The notes under the pieces are model-generated. The model worked only from the letters and a program-made list of their open reading frames with translations, searched no databases and was not told the origin of the DNA. The translations under genes were made by a program, and so were the position numbers. Shown here piece by piece: positions 61,321 through 64,000 of a stretch of DNA of 64,000 nt; position 1 is the stretch's first letter; each line of letters starts with the position of its first letter. The stretch comes from Watersipora subatra (taxonomy: Eukaryota; Bryozoa; Gymnolaemata; Cheilostomatida; Watersiporidae): positions 40,296,621 through 40,360,620 of the forward strand of contig NC_088711.1 of the NCBI RefSeq assembly GCF_963576615.1, read 5' to 3'.

Positions 61321-62256
61321 AATGGCTTCAGACAAATGTAGATCTAACAGTAGTTAGGATTCCCTTGTAAAACTTTTGACTTTCTAAGCTAGATACACAT
61401 GTAAACATTTTCTCTGCTTGTAAATGGTTTCTTATAGCAAAGTGCATCATAAGATGTGAAAGGCTACATTGATGGAACAGCAGGTTGATATGTGGTCTCA
61501 AGTTGAAAGCAATTGATATATACTTTATTCCTGAGCTGCATTTCTCATGTTTGAAATAAACTTCATGGTTTTCTGCACCTGAGCTCTTCACACTGAGTTT
61601 CAATGCCTAAGACCTGTTTAGTTATTACAATAATCAACTAAACTGGAAATAAGCTCAAAACATTTTTTTGTAATCTTGGCAGCTATTTTTTGTGATTTTC
61701 ACCATGTTTGGTATCTATTACTTTGGTATCTGAGGCATTGCAGCTAATAGGTACAGAAGGTAGTTGATGCTGTTAAGGCTATATATGGATCTTGTTGTAG
61801 TTAAGCCTGCAATTTCCTACGAAAAGAGTCTCATGTCGAGCACACTTAGTTGCTTAGCAACAGGTTTCATCCTTAAGCTATAGGCATGCAATGAGGCTTA
61901 GTTCACCGCTACAAACGTGAGAGTTTACTACTGCAGTTGAGAGAATAAATACTGATAGAAGGGTCAAAATATCTAATAGGAAATTCTTCACATTGCTGTA
62001 TGGTCGGCAAGAAGTCTCTGAAAATTAATCGATTTTTGTGAACTCAGACAATCAATTCTGTGTTTCAAAATAAAGCGTTTAATTGTTATTAATGGTTTTT
62101 GAATGAATTGATGACAGGTAATTGTAAAACTTGATCGTGACATTCTTCTAAGCAACTATTTTGATAGCATCCATCCATAGTCTGAAATATTGCATCATGG
62201 CGTTAATCAGATGAGTAAGAGCTGGGATAACCATAACTAGGCCATGGATGCAATCA
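61321..62256. other. Intergenic, no gene seen
   Basis: A 91-codon minus frame at 61328-61603 has no recognised feature. Nothing else. Confidence 0.5.
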
Positions 62257-62460
62257 GCAGCCTTAGCCTAGTAGTCAGGAACGCTCGACCTGCAAACAAT
62301 AGGTTGGGGTTCAAATCTCGGACGAAGTCCACTGATTGTGACATGAATGACATGCAACTTTAAATTGTTCTTTGTAATAGACATTTCTCCATTGCTGAGG
62401 TTCCATTGCTGTTGTTTGTACAACGCTGCTCTTTAAAACACACACAGTTTCCGCTTGCAG
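62257..62460 (+). mobile_element. tRNA-derived SINE with near-perfect A and B boxes
   Basis: TAGCCTAGTAG at 62264-62274 fits box A exactly. GGTTCAAATCT at 62308-62318 fits box B at ten of eleven positions. Acceptor arms do not pair (GCAGCCT against ACGAAGT) and the T stem is weak, so it is not a working tRNA gene. The body beyond (ACTGATTGTGACATGAATGA) is unrelated to families A and B. Confidence 0.65.
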
Positions 62461-63539
62461 TAAGCTAAGCAAACATCATACATAATCTTAGATGTGAAGG
62501 ATCACTTCACATAGCTGTTTATCAGCTATATTCAGTAACTGCCATGACACCATTATTTTGTTGAAAGCGAGGCGGGTAAAAATATAGCAATGAACTTACA
62601 TAACGTACTCAGCGCTCGATAAAAGATCTACTAGTAAATATGCTGCAATACTACTTTGAATACCAAAGTTACTCATAGCAAATCGCTCATCTACTGAACT
62701 CACTCCTACAGTATTAATTCGGTGGTCCCCGACAAGTAGTTTTGACGTTACTAAGCTTTAAATATGACAAATATAATATTCATGCAAAACAATTGTTAAA
62801 AGTTTGAGAAAACTGAGAACATTTTAGAGAATATACAAACATATGCTGATATTATTATTAGTACACTTGACCTGCTGGCTAAAGTACAACTGTAGTCCAC
62901 ACACACTGAAACTCTTCATTGTGATAGACGCAACATCTTTTGTAGGCAGACGCTAGATTGTTGCCCAGTTTGTAGTGAGCCTCGGTGAAAATGAGTCGTG
63001 TTTTATGACTTTGTCTAGTGAGTTTGTTTAAAGAAACCAATAGGTATGTTTTATTTTATTTCCTTTTTGCTGGCCTTTTGCATGAGGTAACTGTAATATC
63101 TTTCAATATTTTGTTGTCCCAATTGCCACCTTTTTACTCATATGCATGAACCTTTGCTAGTTTTTAATTGTATACCACACTAGCTGCATTACCCGCCTAC
63201 AGTAACAGATTCCCATGCAGCATAAGGTTTATTGAGAGCTGTCTTTCATACTGTAAAACAACTCCAAATATGCAGTCTACCGAAATTGTTACCCTGAATA
63301 TGCATACACATTTCATGATGTCAATAATGTTGGGGAAAATAATAGAAATCTACAATGTGTTTTACAGCTAGATGCGTGTAAAATCTAGTAAATATTCTAG
63401 ATTCATGTGTTTAGATTCATGCATCCATTCATACTCGTCTATGGCCTGGCCCGTCATACCCGTCCATGCCGCTTCTACCCGCCTTGGCTGACCAGTCTTT
63501 ACCCGCCTCACAGTTGACCATTGCGCTCTTGCACTCGCC
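62461..63539. other. Intergenic, no gene seen
   Basis: At 63178-63200 the phrase ACTAGCTGCATTACCCG recalls the start of family B elements, but the match stops soon after. Nothing coding recognised. Confidence 0.45.
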
Positions 63540-63980
63540 TCGCAATCAATTGGCCCGCAACCACCTCGCAATCAATCGGCCCGCAACCACCTCGCAATCA
63601 ATCGCCTCGTAATCAATATCCTCGCAATCAATCGCCTCGCACTTGCAATCAATCGCCTCGCAATCAATCACCTCGCAATCAATCGCCTAGCACTCAATCG
63701 CTTCGCAATCAATTGCTTTGCAATTAATCGCCTCGCACTCGCAATCAATCGCCTCGCACTCGAAATAATCGCCTCGCACTCGCAATCAATCGCCACACAC
63801 TCGCCTTGCACTCACAATCAGTCGCCTCGCAATCAATCACCTCGCACTCGCAATCAATCACCTCGCACTCGCAATCAATCGCCTCGCACTCGAAATCAAT
63901 CGCCTCGCAATCAATCACCTCGCAATCAATCGCCTAGCACTCAATCGCTTTGCAATCCATCGCCTCGCACTCGCCAACTC
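63540..63980. repeat. Minisatellite of about 15 bp, CTCGCAATCAATCGC type
   Basis: Units such as CGCAATCAATCGCCT recur with a period near 15 bases. Longer variants have CTCGCACT inserted, giving 21-23-base units. It is richer in G and C than the rest of the window and reaches close to the right edge. The Arg-Asn-Gln-Ser-Pro repeat frame on the plus strand is an artefact of the 15-base period. Confidence 0.9.
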
Positions 63981-64000
63981 ATCCGAAAAGCCGCACCTTG

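Noticed and set aside
62257-62330. Functional tRNA gene
   Set aside because: The A and B boxes are good, but the acceptor arms do not pair.
63521-63727. Frame with repeated RNQSP
   Set aside because: Arises from the 15-base minisatellite.

Overview
The window is AT-rich animal DNA, most likely from a marine invertebrate of the lophotrochozoan kind. That placement is an inference: the genes have GT-AG introns, the intergenic DNA is full of tRNA-derived SINEs, non-LTR retrotransposons, MITEs and TA microsatellites, and no bacterial gene layout is present. I cannot name the species. Most of the 64 kb is repeat-derived or carries no recognisable gene.

The clearest host genes are five small paralogues, all on the minus strand between 23.8 and 54.1 kb. 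Each encodes a 64-residue secreted peptide: a 19-residue signal peptide followed by 45 residues rich in Gly, Tyr, Phe and Arg. All five share one layout: TATA box, short non-coding first exon, signal-peptide exon, repeat exon, and a last exon that supplies only the final 5 coding bases. The gene at 23.8-26.8 kb is diverged and carries a 1.3-kb CTAT/CTCT microsatellite in an intron. The other four (32.3, 40.2, 46.9 and 52.7 kb) lie in tandemly duplicated segments. The units at 39.6-46.3 and 46.3-52.1 kb are the most alike, and the second has lost about 0.9 kb in two deletions. The peptides could be antimicrobial, cuticular, shell or mucus components; the sequence does not decide.

The left 6.4 kb holds two copies of a long-inverted-repeat MITE, SINE pieces, two tandem-repeat blocks (58 bp and 46 bp), a 5'-truncated LINE encoding a restriction-like endonuclease, a long TA array and a hammerhead ribozyme framed by perfect inverted repeats. 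From 6.4 to 23.6 kb there is intergenic DNA with a decayed CR1/Jockey-like LINE, SINEs, a TA-flanked MITE and several minisatellites. From 54.3 kb rightward there are no convincing genes. That part holds a second truncated LINE copy, two more hammerhead ribozymes, several SINE-like elements, and at the right edge a minisatellite of about 15 bp period.

The most notable non-coding signal is three hammerhead ribozymes (6.2, 57.8 and 58.1 kb), each with all the conserved core bases and closing stems, and all next to TA arrays. The most notable coding signal is the constant-length peptide family with its odd last intron.
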